A program made the translations under genes and the position numbers. A stretch of 64,000 bases of DNA from Tistrella mobilis KA081020-065 (GTDB taxonomy: Bacteria; Pseudomonadota; Alphaproteobacteria; Tistrellales; Tistrellaceae): NCBI RefSeq assembly GCF_000264455.2, contig NC_017956.1:1533501-1597500 (forward strand), in the 5' to 3' direction. How positions within the stretch are numbered: position 1 is the first letter of the stretch; each line of letters opens with the position of its first letter. Below, in pieces: positions 34,530 through 43,742 of the stretch. The notes under the pieces were generated by a model. That model was given only the letters and a program-made list of their open reading frames with translations. It did not search any database and was not told the DNA's origin.

Positions 34530-35468
34530 ATGACGGAGATCATCCTCCATCACTACGATTCGTCGCCTTTTGCCGAGAAGGCCCGGTTGATGCTGGGCTT
34601 CAAGGGGCTGACCTGGAATTCGGTGGTCCAGCCGATCTGGGCGCCGAAGCCGAAGCTGACGCCGTTGACCGGCGGCTATCGCCGCACGCCGGTCATGCAG
34701 ATCGGGGCCGACGTTTATGTCGACACCAATCTGATCGCCGAAGAGCTGGAGCGCCGCCATCCGCAGCCGACCCTGTTCCCCGAGAACGGCACCGCCGCCG
34801 GCGGCTGGGGCGGCCTGCTCGCCTTCTCGCTCTGGGCCGAGCGCATGCTGTTCTGGCCGGCGGTGCGCTATGCCATGGCGTTCAATGCCGACAAGCTGCC
34901 GCCGGAACTTCTGGAAGACCGTGCGCGGATGAACGGCGCGCCGCGGGCCGATGTGGAGCGGATGAAGGCGGCGGCGCCGATGTTCAAGGAACAGCTCCAC
35001 AATGCGCTTGCCGTGCTCGACGATGCGCTGGGGCAGGGCACGCTCTATCTGTTCGGCGACGAGCCGAGCCTGGCGGATTTCGCCGCCTATCATCCGATCT
35101 GGTTCCTAGAGAACAACGGCCGCAAGGTCGGCGGGGTGATGGCCGAATATCTGAACGCCCAGGCCTGGAACGGCCGTGTGCGTGAGTTCCGCCACGGCAC
35201 GCGCATCGAGATGGAGCCGGATGCCGCACTCGCCATCGCCCGCGAAGCGACCCCGCTGCCGCCCGAGACGATGGGGGAGGCGGACGACAATGCCCCGCAG
35301 CCCGGCACCAGTGTGACGGTCACGCCCGAGGATTTCGGCAAGGACCCGGTGGCCGGCGAGGTGACCGCGATCAGCCGGCGGCGGATCAGCATCCGGCGCG
35401 AGGATCCCGCGCTGGGAGAGATCGCCGTGCACTTCCCCCGCATCGGCTACGTTGTCCGACCCGCCTGA
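34530..35468 (+). CDS. glutathione S-transferase family protein
   Basis: This 312-residue protein has an N-terminal thioredoxin-like GST domain (residues 1-80, IILHHYDSSPFAEKARLMLGFKG, with TPVMQIGADVYVDTN placing the cis-Pro) and a helical C-terminal domain (about 95-230). About 80 further residues at the end form a beta-rich tail not present in basic GSTs. The ATG has AGGAG 6 nt upstream. It may detoxify or isomerise an electrophilic substrate. A strong hairpin follows at 35496. Confidence 0.87.
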   Translation: MTEIILHHYDSSPFAEKARLMLGFKGLTWNSVVQPIWAPKPKLTPLTGGYRRTPVMQIGADVYVDTNLIAEELERRHPQPTLFPENGTAAGGWGGLLAFSLWAERMLFWPAVRYAMAFNADKLPPELLEDRARMNGAPRADVERMKAAAPMFKEQLHNALAVLDDALGQGTLYLFGDEPSLADFAAYHPIWFLENNGRKVGGVMAEYLNAQAWNGRVREFRHGTRIEMEPDAALAIAREATPLPPETMGEADDNAPQPGTSVTVTPEDFGKDPVAGEVTAISRRRISIRREDPALGEIAVHFPRIGYVVRPA

Positions 35469-35529
35469 ACGGTATACCGTAAGCGCCGCCTGCCGGATGC
35501 CGCCCGCGAGCCCGCTCGCGGGCGGCATC
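35469..35529 (+). terminator. 12-bp palindrome plus strong hairpin after the GST gene
   Basis: Directly after the GST stop lies ACGGTATACCGT (35469-35480), a perfect palindrome that could be a GntR-type operator. It is followed by a perfect 15-bp stem with a CCCG loop (35496-35510 and 35515-35529). No T-run follows, so the second element is a GC-only terminator or 3' stabiliser. It separates the GST gene from the next gene by 101 bp. Confidence 0.55.
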
Positions 35530-35569
35530 GTCGCGACGGCCGCCCCACATCCCTTGCCGGAGCCGTTCC

Positions 35570-36178
35570 ATGACACGGATCGTCGACTGCTACCTGCCGC
35601 TGATGTCGCCCTGGGCCTATCTGGGCCATGACCGCTTCGTGGCGATCGCCGATCGTGGCCGCGCCGTCATTCGCTGGCATCCGGTGGATTTTGCGAAGAT
35701 CTTCGCAGCGTCGGGCGGGGTGCCGCTGAAACAGCGCCCGGTGCAGCGCCAGACCTATCGCATGTACGAGCTGAAGCGCTGGCGCGACCGGCTGGGCGTG
35801 CCGCTGGAGCTGGAGCCGCGCTTCTTCCCGGTCGACGACACCCGGGCGGCGCATCTGGTGCTGCAGGCCATGGCCGAGGGCGTGGATCCCGCCGGGCTGA
35901 TCGGCGGCGTGCTCGGCGCGGTCTGGGCCGAGGGGCGGGACATCACGGATACCGAAACGCTCGCCGACCTGCTGCGGCGTGAGGGGCTGGATGCGGCGCT
36001 GCTCGATCGCGCCGATGCGGCGACCGCGGATCTGGCGGCGAAGCGCGCCGCCATGACCGACAATGCCATTGCGGCCGGCGTGTTCGGCGCGCCCACCTAT
36101 ATCTTCGACGGCGAACCCTTCTGGGGCCAGGACCGTCTCGACTTCCTGGCCGAGCGCCTGGGCGTCACGCTGGATTGA
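35570..36178 (+). CDS. DsbA-family protein, 2-hydroxychromene-2-carboxylate isomerase-like
   Basis: This 202-residue kappa-GST/DsbA-fold protein has SPWAYLGHDRF near residue 10 in place of a redox CxxC, and ends with GAPTYIFDGEPFWGQDRLD, both diagnostic of the HCCA isomerase family. NahD-type members isomerise an aromatic-pathway intermediate using glutathione, but no naphthalene genes are present, so the real substrate is open. It lies beside a GST and an aldo/keto reductase, suggesting shared electrophile or aromatic metabolism. Confidence 0.87.
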   Translation: MTRIVDCYLPLMSPWAYLGHDRFVAIADRGRAVIRWHPVDFAKIFAASGGVPLKQRPVQRQTYRMYELKRWRDRLGVPLELEPRFFPVDDTRAAHLVLQAMAEGVDPAGLIGGVLGAVWAEGRDITDTETLADLLRREGLDAALLDRADAATADLAAKRAAMTDNAIAAGVFGAPTYIFDGEPFWGQDRLDFLAERLGVTLD

Positions 36179-36300
36179 CGCCCGCCGCCGCCGGACCATC
36201 TCTCCCCCCGCATCGGGGGCAAACACAACAAGACGTCCTCCCCTGCGCCGCCCGCGCGCCGACGCGGCGGACCCTATCCTTCCGCTTCCGGAGATGAGCC

Positions 36301-37134
36301 ATGCCTGACCAGACCATCATCGACGTCAAGGGTGCCCGGGTTCCGGCGCTCGGCTTCGGCACCTGGCAGATCACCGGCCGGGCCTGCGTACGTGCGGTGC
36401 GCACCGCGCTCGACCTCGGCTACCGGCATATCGATACCGCGCAGATTTATGACAACGAGGCCGAGGTGGGCGAGGCGATCGCCGAGTCCGCGATCGACCG
36501 CTCGGAAGTCTTCCTGACCACCAAGGTCTGGTATGAACGACTGGCCGCCGGCACGCTTGAGGCATCGGTGGACGAGTCGCTGAAGAAGCTTCAGGTCGAT
36601 CAGGTCGACCTGCTGCTGATCCACTGGCCGAACCCGAAGATCGATCTGGCCGAGACCATGCGCGCGCTCGAAGGCGTGAAGGCGGCCGGCCGGGCGAAGC
36701 TGATCGGCCTCAGCAACTTCCCGGTCGCGCTGATGAAGCGCGTGGTCGAAGAGCTGGGCGTGGACGTCGCCGCCGATCAGGTGGAATACCACCCCTATCT
36801 GAACCAGGATCCGGTGCTGGCCTATGCCCGTGCCCATGGCATGATGGTCACCGCCTACAGCCCGCTGGCCCGCGGCAAGGTCGCCGACGACCCGGTGATC
36901 CGCGAGATCGCCGAGGCGCACGACGCTTCTCCGGCGCAGGTGGTGCTGCGCTGGCTGATCGATCAGCCCATGGTCAGCGCCATCCCGAAGGCCGGCAGCG
37001 AAGCCCATATCCGCGCCAATCTGGCAGCACTCGACATCCGGTTGAGCGATGCCGAGCGGGCGAAGATCGATGCGCTGCGCGGCAACGGCCGGATGATCAA
37101 TCCGTCCTTCGCACCCGAATGGGATGCCGCCTGA
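36301..37134 (+). CDS. aldo/keto reductase (2,5-diketo-D-gluconate reductase-like)
   Basis: This 277-residue (alpha/beta)8-barrel oxidoreductase has the catalytic tetrad: Asp and Tyr in IDTAQIYDNE, Lys in LTTKVWYERL, His in LLLIHWPNPK. The NADP-binding end IPKAGSEAHIRANL matches AKR enzymes. It reduces an aldehyde or ketone with NADPH. A long tract of poor coding quality (36179-36300) precedes the ATG. It converges on the nitroreductase gene. Confidence 0.9.
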   Translation: MPDQTIIDVKGARVPALGFGTWQITGRACVRAVRTALDLGYRHIDTAQIYDNEAEVGEAIAESAIDRSEVFLTTKVWYERLAAGTLEASVDESLKKLQVDQVDLLLIHWPNPKIDLAETMRALEGVKAAGRAKLIGLSNFPVALMKRVVEELGVDVAADQVEYHPYLNQDPVLAYARAHGMMVTAYSPLARGKVADDPVIREIAEAHDASPAQVVLRWLIDQPMVSAIPKAGSEAHIRANLAALDIRLSDAERAKIDALRGNGRMINPSFAPEWDAA

Positions 37135-37145
37135 CCAGCAGTGAC

Positions 37146-37184
37146 GGCCGGCGCAGGGCGGGGACTACCCTCCCAGCGCCGGCC
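37146..37184. terminator. bidirectional hairpin between convergent genes
   Basis: GGCCGGCGC (37146-37154) pairs with GCGCCGGCC (37176-37184), and the enclosed GGGCGGG / CCCTCCC can extend the stem with one mismatch. It lies in the 58-bp gap between the aldo/keto reductase and nitroreductase stops. No T-run is present. Confidence 0.5.
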
Positions 37185-37192
37185 TCCGCGTC

Positions 37193-37924
37193 TCAGTCTG
37201 CGAAACCCTGGAAGGTTGCGAAGCCTTCCACCGGTTCACGCGGGGTCTGGAGCCGGGCGGTCACGTCGTCGGGATCGCCATGGCCTATGGCGATGCCGCA
37301 GACCACCTGTTCGGTTTCGGGATAGCCGATCTCGTCGCGCAGGATGCCGTCATACATGGCGAAGGCGGCCTGCGGGCAGGTCTGCAGGCCCATCGCTTCG
37401 GCTGCCAGCAGGACCTGACCGACGAAGATCCCGACATCCACCCAGGATCCCTGTTCCATGTCGCGGTCGATGGTGACGATCAGCCCGACCGGGGCGTCGA
37501 AGAAGGTGAAGTTGCGCCGCTCCTGCGCCTGCATGCGATCCTGATCGCCCTTGCCGATGCCGAGCAGGCCGTAGAGCGACCAGCCGAGCGCCCGACGGCG
37601 ATCCTGATAGGGCGCCCGCCACTTCACCGGATAGTATGTATAGCCCCAGGCGGCGCGCGGGGCGCCGGCGGCGTGGTCGGCGGTCAGTGCAGCCACCACG
37701 CGCGCGCGGGCGGCACCGGCCAGGACGTGGACTTTCCAGGGCTGGATGTTCGATCCGCTGGGGGCGCGGGCCGCCAGGGCCAGGATCCGTTCCACCGTCT
37801 CCCGCGGGACCGGATCGGGTCGGAAGGCGCGGGTGCTGCGCCGGCCGGCCATGGTTTCTCCCACGCGGCGCGATGCAGCCGCCACGGCTGCGGCGATACG
37901 GGCCGGATCTTCTGAATTCGTCAT
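37193..37924 (-). CDS. nitroreductase family flavoprotein
   Basis: This 243-residue FMN-dependent NAD(P)H oxidoreductase has RSTRAFRPDPVPRETVERIL and AARAPSGSNIQPWKVHVL (FMN contacts) near the N-terminus, and EQVVCGIAIGHGDPDD near the end. The ATG at 37924 gives the usual N-terminus; the in-frame upstream start adds 15 unlikely residues. It may reduce nitro or quinone compounds. It is divergent from the histidine kinase gene (155-bp gap). Confidence 0.9.
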   Translation of the reverse strand: MTNSEDPARIAAAVAAASRRVGETMAGRRSTRAFRPDPVPRETVERILALAARAPSGSNIQPWKVHVLAGAARARVVAALTADHAAGAPRAAWGYTYYPVKWRAPYQDRRRALGWSLYGLLGIGKGDQDRMQAQERRNFTFFDAPVGLIVTIDRDMEQGSWVDVGIFVGQVLLAAEAMGLQTCPQAAFAMYDGILRDEIGYPETEQVVCGIAIGHGDPDDVTARLQTPREPVEGFATFQGFAD

Positions 37925-38078
37925 GGGTTCCGTCCATGTTTCCTTTACTCTCGTCGGGCAGAATGCCATGAAAATTGGTCCGTTGCGCCCTGCCCGACGC
38001 GCTTCGGAACCATGTGTGGTGCGGCGGCGACGTTCGCGCCGGGTTTCCGGTGACGGCCTTCGGAAGGGCGGCTGACAT

Positions 38079-40022
38079 ATGTTTCTGGAGTTCGTCCACG
38101 GCGCTGGCGGGCACTATGCCGAAAGCGGCTACGATACGCGGCTGGTCGTGCTGTCGGTCGCGGTCGCACTGTTCGCGTCCTACGCGGCGCTGCAGACCGT
38201 CGGCCGGATTCCAACTGCAGGGCCCCGGATGCGCGCCGTGTGGATCACGGCTGGCAGCGTGGTGCTGGGCGGCGGCATCTGGTCGATGCATTTCATCGGG
38301 ATGCTTGCCCATGAACTGCCCTTTCCGGTCGATTACGACCTGAACCTGACCGTCGGCTCCCTGATCATCGCCGTGCTGATGACGTGGCTGGGGCTTGCCT
38401 GGGTATCGCGGGCCGGGAACCACCCGGGTGCCCTGCTGGGCGCCGGGATCACCACCGGTGCCGGCGTGGTGGGCATGCACTATATGGGCATGGAAGCCAT
38501 GCGCATGCCCGCCCGGCTGCTCTACGAGCCCTGGACCTTCGCGCTGAGTGTCGCCATAGCCCTGGTCGCGGCAACCGCAGCACTGGCCATTGCCCGGCGG
38601 GAGGTTTCCATCCCGGCCAAGCTGGGCGCATCGGTGGTCATGGCGGTGGCGATCTGCGGCATGCATTACACCGGCATGGCGGCAGCCCGTTTCGAACCCG
38701 GCCAGACCATGGCGCTCGGCCGGCTGCTCTGGCTCGAGGCGTCCGCCTATGCCGTGCATCCCCAGGTGATCGCCGTGCTGGTGGCGGTCAGCGCCGCGCT
38801 GGTGGTGACCATCATCATCGCCTCGGCCACCATCGACAAACGCTTCGCCCTGTCGGCCGCGCGCGAGGCGGAGACGCTGCGCTTGGGCAGCCGGCGGATG
38901 TCGGCGCTGCTGGCCACCGGATCCGATCTGATCGTGGTTGCCGATGCCGATCACGCGATCAGGGATGTGGTGGGCCCGGCCGATCTGGTTGCGATCGCCC
39001 GCGCCCGGCCCCTGGCGCGGATGGTGGTCACCGAGGATCGGGAGCGCCTGCGCGCGCTGTTCGAGCGTGTGCTGACCGGTGGCGAACGCACGGCGACCGA
39101 GGAATTGCGTGTCGATATGGGCGCCCGAGGGGTGCGGGCCTGCGACGTGAAACTCCGCGACCTGCGCGACGAAGCGGCGGTGGCGGCCCTGGTGGTGACC
39201 TTCCACGATGTCGAGGAACGCGCCGCGGTGCAGGCGGCGCTTGCCGAGGCGCGGGATCTGGCCGATGCGGCCAGCCGGGCGAAGTCGCGCTTCATCTCGA
39301 TGATGAGCCACGAACTGCGCACACCTCTGGCGGCGGTGCTGGGCTATGCCGATCTGATGACGGCGCGCCTGCATGGGCCCCTCGGTTCCGAGGTCTATGA
39401 CGGCTATGTCGACGAGATTTCCCGCGCCGGCCGGCGGCTGATTTCGGTGGTCGACGCGATCATCGGGCTCGGTCGGATCGACGGCGGCGAAGAGCGCTGC
39501 GAGCTGCGCAGCTTCGATGCCCAGTCCGCCATCCGGTCGGCGATGCGGAGTGCCGCAGATCGGGCGCGTCGCGGCGGTGTCCGGCTGGACCATGTCGATG
39601 ACGGGCCGGTGGAGGTTCTGGGCGATCCGCGGCTGGCGGTGCGGGTGCTCGACTATCTGATCGACAATGCCATCAAGTTCACCGAGGCCGATGGCGAGGT
39701 GGTGCTGCTGGTGGAGCGGCGCGAGGACGGCACCGGCGCGATCACCATCACCGACAGCGGGTCGGGCATTCCGGCCGACAGCCTGGACCGGGTGACGGAC
39801 GCCTTCTTCCAGGCCGATGACGGCCTGTCGCGGCGCTTCGAGGGCGCCGGTCTTGGCCTGACCGTCGCCAAGGCCCTGGCGGAATTGCAGGGCGGGCGGA
39901 TCGAGATCGAGAGCACCTACGGCTTCGGCACGGTCGCGCGGCTGGTGCTGCCGCTGTCGGACGATGCCGGGCCCGACGGCCCGGCCGGTCCGGACGCCGA
40001 GGTGGAGGATGCCCTGGGCTGA
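38079..40022 (+). CDS. MHYT-domain membrane histidine kinase
   Basis: This 647-residue sensor kinase has an N-terminal seven-helix MHYT domain with three motif copies (MHFIGM, MHYMGM, MHYTGM; about residues 70-215), thought to bind copper and sense a diatomic gas. A poorly conserved PAS-like region follows, then HisKA with the phospho-acceptor His411 (MMSHELRTPLAAVLGYADLM) and the HATPase domain (LIDNAIKFTEADGEV, GAGLGLTVAKALAELQGG). No receiver domain or adjacent response-regulator gene is present, so its partner lies elsewhere. A small hairpin TGCGGCC-GGCTTG-GGCCGCA (40081-40100) follows. Confidence 0.92.
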   Translation: MFLEFVHGAGGHYAESGYDTRLVVLSVAVALFASYAALQTVGRIPTAGPRMRAVWITAGSVVLGGGIWSMHFIGMLAHELPFPVDYDLNLTVGSLIIAVLMTWLGLAWVSRAGNHPGALLGAGITTGAGVVGMHYMGMEAMRMPARLLYEPWTFALSVAIALVAATAALAIARREVSIPAKLGASVVMAVAICGMHYTGMAAARFEPGQTMALGRLLWLEASAYAVHPQVIAVLVAVSAALVVTIIIASATIDKRFALSAAREAETLRLGSRRMSALLATGSDLIVVADADHAIRDVVGPADLVAIARARPLARMVVTEDRERLRALFERVLTGGERTATEELRVDMGARGVRACDVKLRDLRDEAAVAALVVTFHDVEERAAVQAALAEARDLADAASRAKSRFISMMSHELRTPLAAVLGYADLMTARLHGPLGSEVYDGYVDEISRAGRRLISVVDAIIGLGRIDGGEERCELRSFDAQSAIRSAMRSAADRARRGGVRLDHVDDGPVEVLGDPRLAVRVLDYLIDNAIKFTEADGEVVLLVERREDGTGAITITDSGSGIPADSLDRVTDAFFQADDGLSRRFEGAGLGLTVAKALAELQGGRIEIESTYGFGTVARLVLPLSDDAGPDGPAGPDAEVEDALG

Positions 40023-40126
40023 CTGCCGTGGCGGGCGGGCTTGGCGAGGGCGGCCCAGTTGCTTCATGATGCGTGACAGATGCGGCCGGCTTGGGCCGCA
40101 GCCCCTTCACGCCGGGAGTGACGACC

Positions 40127-41785
40127 GTGATCCAATCGACGACGGCCCGAATGTCGGCGCCCGCGACGCTGTGTCATCGGCTGCGCCATGGTCTGCTGAG
40201 GGCCTGTGCCGCCCTGGCCATCGGCCTTTTCGCAGCCCAGGGGCTACCGGCCGGAGAGGCGCGGGCGGCCACGCCACCCGACACATTGGTGATGGCGCAT
40301 TATATTGATGACGTAACAAGTTTCGACCCGGCGGAGAGTTTCGAGCTGGCCACCGGCGAGATTCTGAACAACGTCTATCTGCGCCTGACCGTGCCCGATC
40401 CGGATGATTTCACGAAGATCCTGGGCGGGGCGGCCGAGAGCTGGACGATCTCGGATGACGGGCTCACCTACACCTTCACCATGCGGCCGGGGGTGAAATT
40501 TCATACCGGACGGCCGTTGACCGCCCATGATGCCGCCTTCTCGTTGCAGCGGGTGGTGAAGCTTGCCAAATCGCCGGTCTTCATCCTGAACGCGCTGGGC
40601 TGGACGCCCGAAAACGTCGACCGGATGGTGGTGGCGAAGGACGACACCACCCTGGTGCTGACCATGTCGGAGCCCTTCGCGCCGAGCTATGTGCTGAACA
40701 GCCTGTCATCCAGCGTCGGCGCCGTGGTCGACCGCACCGAGGCGCTGGCGCATGAGACCGATGGCGATCTGGGCAATGGCTGGCTGAAGACCAACACCGC
40801 CGGCAGCGGCGCCTATCGCCTGGTGACCTGGCGGCCGAAAGAGGCCGTGGTGCTGGAGGCGAACCCGGATTTTTACATGGGCGCGCCGAAGATGAAGCGG
40901 GTGATCATCCGCCATGTGCCCGAGCCCACCGCCCAGCGACTGCTGCTGGAGAAGGGCGATGTGGATATCGCCCGCCGGCTCGGCACCGAACAGCTGAAGG
41001 GCATCGCCGGCAATCCCGATCTCAAGGTCGAAACCGAGCCCAAGGCGACGATCTATTATCTGGCGATGAACCAGAAAGTGCCGGCGCTGACCGAGCCCAA
41101 GGTGCGTGAGGCGATCCGCCGGGCGATCGACTATCAGGGCATCGCCGCGAACCTGCTGGAAGGGCTCTACCGGCCGCATCAGTCGATCCTGGGCGCCGGC
41201 AGTTTTGCGGCCCTAGACGATCTGCCCTATACCCGCGATGTGGAAAAGGCGAAAGCGCTGATGGTCGAAGCCGGCCATCCCGACGGGCTGGACCTGACCA
41301 TCGACGTCTCGGGCACGGCGCCCTATCGTGACATCGCCCAGGCACTGCAGGCCAATCTGGCCGATATCGGCATCCGGCTGAAGATCGTGACCGCCGATAC
41401 CCGGCAGGTGCTGACCAAGTACCGGGCGCGCGGCCACGAGCTGCTGCTGATGTACTGGTCGCCGGATTATGGCGACCCCAATTCGACGGTCGACTATTTC
41501 GCCCGCAACCCCGACAACGCCGATACCGGCACCGCCAAGACCATTGCCTGGCGCAATGCCTGGAAGAATGACGAGTTGGGTGAGATGGCCCGCGCGGCGG
41601 TGCTGGAACGTGACGATGCCAGACGTGTCGAGCTTTATCACGACATCCAGCGCCGGCTGCGCGAGGAGGGGCCGGTGGCGGTGATGTTCCAGCAGACCGA
41701 GCCGACCGCGATGCGCAAGCCGGTTGAAGGCTGGATCTCGGGCCCGGCCTTCGACACCTATATCTACTGGCGGATCACGAAGTGA
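40127..41785 (+). CDS. dppA: ABC transporter substrate-binding protein (DppA/OppA family)
   Basis: This roughly 552-residue SBP_bac_5 protein has a signal peptide (LLRACAALAIGLFAAQGLPA, cleavage near EARA-ATPP) and a large two-lobed core (GGAAESWTISDDGLTYTFTM, WRPKEAVVLEANPDFY). The GTG at 40127 is preferred because GGGAG sits 8 nt upstream; ATG 40151 is possible. Such receptors bind oligopeptides, nickel chelates or opines. Its stop overlaps the dppB start (GTGA), beginning a tightly coupled five-gene operon. Confidence 0.9.
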   Translation: MIQSTTARMSAPATLCHRLRHGLLRACAALAIGLFAAQGLPAGEARAATPPDTLVMAHYIDDVTSFDPAESFELATGEILNNVYLRLTVPDPDDFTKILGGAAESWTISDDGLTYTFTMRPGVKFHTGRPLTAHDAAFSLQRVVKLAKSPVFILNALGWTPENVDRMVVAKDDTTLVLTMSEPFAPSYVLNSLSSSVGAVVDRTEALAHETDGDLGNGWLKTNTAGSGAYRLVTWRPKEAVVLEANPDFYMGAPKMKRVIIRHVPEPTAQRLLLEKGDVDIARRLGTEQLKGIAGNPDLKVETEPKATIYYLAMNQKVPALTEPKVREAIRRAIDYQGIAANLLEGLYRPHQSILGAGSFAALDDLPYTRDVEKAKALMVEAGHPDGLDLTIDVSGTAPYRDIAQALQANLADIGIRLKIVTADTRQVLTKYRARGHELLLMYWSPDYGDPNSTVDYFARNPDNADTGTAKTIAWRNAWKNDELGEMARAAVLERDDARRVELYHDIQRRLREEGPVAVMFQQTEPTAMRKPVEGWISGPAFDTYIYWRITK

Positions 41786-42828
41786 AGGCAGCGCCTGCGG
41801 GGCTGCGCATGGTGCGGGTGACGGCCGGCTTCATGGCCGGCCTTGCCGTCACCCTGCTCGGCCTGATCGTCGTCACCTTTCTGATCGGCCGGGTGGTGCC
41901 GATCGATCCGGCGCTGGTCGTCGCCGGCGACAGGGCCAGCCCCGAGGCCTATGCCGCAGCCCGCACGGCGCTGGGGCTGGACCTGCCGCTGCATGAACAG
42001 CTGGCGGTCTATGTCTGGAATGTGCTGAACGGCGACCTGGGTCGATCGACCATGACCGGGCTGACGGTGGCCGAGGATGTGGCACGGGTCTTCCCGGCCA
42101 CCATCGAACTCGCGGTTGCAGGCACCCTGATCGGTGTCGGGCTGGGGGTGCCGCTGGGGGTGCTGGCGGCGGCACGCGCCGGCCGGCTGGCCGATCATGC
42201 GGTGCGGGCGGTGGCCCTGGTCGGCTATTCGGTGCCGGTGTTCTGGCTGGGGCTGGTCGGGTTGCTGGTCTTCTACGCCCGGCTCGGCTGGGTGGCAGGG
42301 CCCGGCCGGCTGGATGTCGCCTGGGCCTATACCATCCCCGAGGTGACCGGCTTCGTGCTGATCGACACGGCGCTGGCGGGGGAGCCCGAGGCGATGGTGG
42401 ACGCCCTGCGCCACCTGATCCTGCCCGCCTCGATTCTTGGTTATTTCTCCATGGCTTATGTGGCACGGATGACCCGGTCGCTCATGATCGGAGAGCTGTC
42501 GCAGGACTATGTCGTCGCCGCCCGGGCCAAGGGCGTGCCCGAAGTCCGGATCCTGTGGGGCCATGCCTTCCGCAATGTCGCGGTCCCGCTGGTGACGGTG
42601 ATCGCGCTGACCTTCGCCCATCTGCTGGAAGGTGCGGTGCTGACCGAAACCGTCTTCGCCTGGCCCGGCATCGGGCTCTACATCACCCAGGCGCTGTTCG
42701 CGGCCGACATGAATGCGGTGCTGGGTGGTACGCTTGCCGTCGGGCTCGGCTTCGTGCTGATCAACCGCACGGCCGACCTGATCCATCGCCGGCTGGATGC
42801 GCGGATGCGGCAGGAGGTGCGGGCATGA
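41782..42828 (+). CDS. dppB: ABC transporter permease, DppB-like
   Basis: This 348-residue permease has six hydrophobic helices, the DppB/OppB N-terminal domain (LGLDLPLHEQLAVYVWNVLNGDLG) and the EAA-loop region (YVVAARAKGVPEVRILWGHAFRN). The GTG start overlaps the dppA stop by 4 nt, and its own stop overlaps dppC. Confidence 0.92.
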   Translation: MKAAPAGLRMVRVTAGFMAGLAVTLLGLIVVTFLIGRVVPIDPALVVAGDRASPEAYAAARTALGLDLPLHEQLAVYVWNVLNGDLGRSTMTGLTVAEDVARVFPATIELAVAGTLIGVGLGVPLGVLAAARAGRLADHAVRAVALVGYSVPVFWLGLVGLLVFYARLGWVAGPGRLDVAWAYTIPEVTGFVLIDTALAGEPEAMVDALRHLILPASILGYFSMAYVARMTRSLMIGELSQDYVVAARAKGVPEVRILWGHAFRNVAVPLVTVIALTFAHLLEGAVLTETVFAWPGIGLYITQALFAADMNAVLGGTLAVGLGFVLINRTADLIHRRLDARMRQEVRA

Positions 42829-43742
42829 TCGGGGTCGCGTCCCTTGCCCGCATCGCTGCCCGCACGCCCCGCAGCCGGGCCGAGGCGCGGCGCTATGCGG
42901 CGGCGGGTTTCCTGGCCCGGGCGCTGGCCAATCCGGCGACCGTGATCGGCACCCTGATCGTGCTGGCCCTGATCCTGGCGGCTGCCCTGGCGCCGGTGCT
43001 GGCACCTTATGATCCGATCGATCAGGTCCTGAACGATCGGCTGCAAGCCCCTGGCGCAGAGCATTTTCTGGGGACCGACCATCTGGGCCGTGACATCCTT
43101 TCGCGCATCCTGTACGGGGCGCGGATCACGCTGGCGGTGGTGCTGTCGGTCGCGGTGATCGTGGGGCCGGTGGGGCTTGCGATCGGCATCGCCGCCGGCT
43201 ATTTCGGCGGCCGCGTCGATGCAGTGCTGATGGGGCTGACCGATATCGTCATGGCCTTCCCGCGGCTGGTGCTGGCACTGGCGCTGGCGGCGGTGCTGGG
43301 CCCCGGCATCGGCAATGCGGTGGTGGCGATCGCGGTCACCGGCTGGCCGGCCTATGCCCGGCTGGCCCGGGCCGAGGCGAAGCTGGTGCGGGAGCGGGAA
43401 TTCGTCCAGGCCGCCCGGCTGGCCGGGGCCTCGGATCTCAGGATTCTGGTGCTGCATGTGGCGCCGCTCTGCCTGTCCTCGGTGATCGTGCGGCTGACGC
43501 TCGACATGGCCGGCGTGATCCTGATCTTTGCCGGGCTGGGCTTTCTGGGCCTGGGCGCCCAGGCACCGGCGCCGGAATGGGGGGCGATGGTCGCGACCGG
43601 CCGCGATTACATCATCGATCAATGGTGGGTGGCGACCCTGCCGGGTGCGGCGATCTTCGTGGTCAGCATGGGCTTCAACCTGCTGGGCGACGGGCTGCGC
43701 GACGTGCTGGACCCGCGCGCCCAGACCGGGGGTGAGGCATGA
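42825..43742 (+). CDS. dppC: ABC transporter permease, DppC-like
   Basis: This 305-residue permease carries the DppC signature HFLGTDHLGRDILSRILYGAR (about 80-100) and an EAA loop (FVQAARLAGASDLRILVLHV). It overlaps the upstream dppB and downstream dppD by 4 nt each (ATGA). Upstream open frame to 42555 is a shadow of dppB. Confidence 0.92.
   Translation: MIGVASLARIAARTPRSRAEARRYAAAGFLARALANPATVIGTLIVLALILAAALAPVLAPYDPIDQVLNDRLQAPGAEHFLGTDHLGRDILSRILYGARITLAVVLSVAVIVGPVGLAIGIAAGYFGGRVDAVLMGLTDIVMAFPRLVLALALAAVLGPGIGNAVVAIAVTGWPAYARLARAEAKLVREREFVQAARLAGASDLRILVLHVAPLCLSSVIVRLTLDMAGVILIFAGLGFLGLGAQAPAPEWGAMVATGRDYIIDQWWVATLPGAAIFVVSMGFNLLGDGLRDVLDPRAQTGGEA

Noticed and set aside
37350-40067. 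905-residue open frame on the minus strand, opposite the MHYT kinase
   Set aside because: The plus-strand kinase has all motifs. The minus product is His/Gln/Arg-rich without domains, and it runs on in another frame through the nitroreductase.
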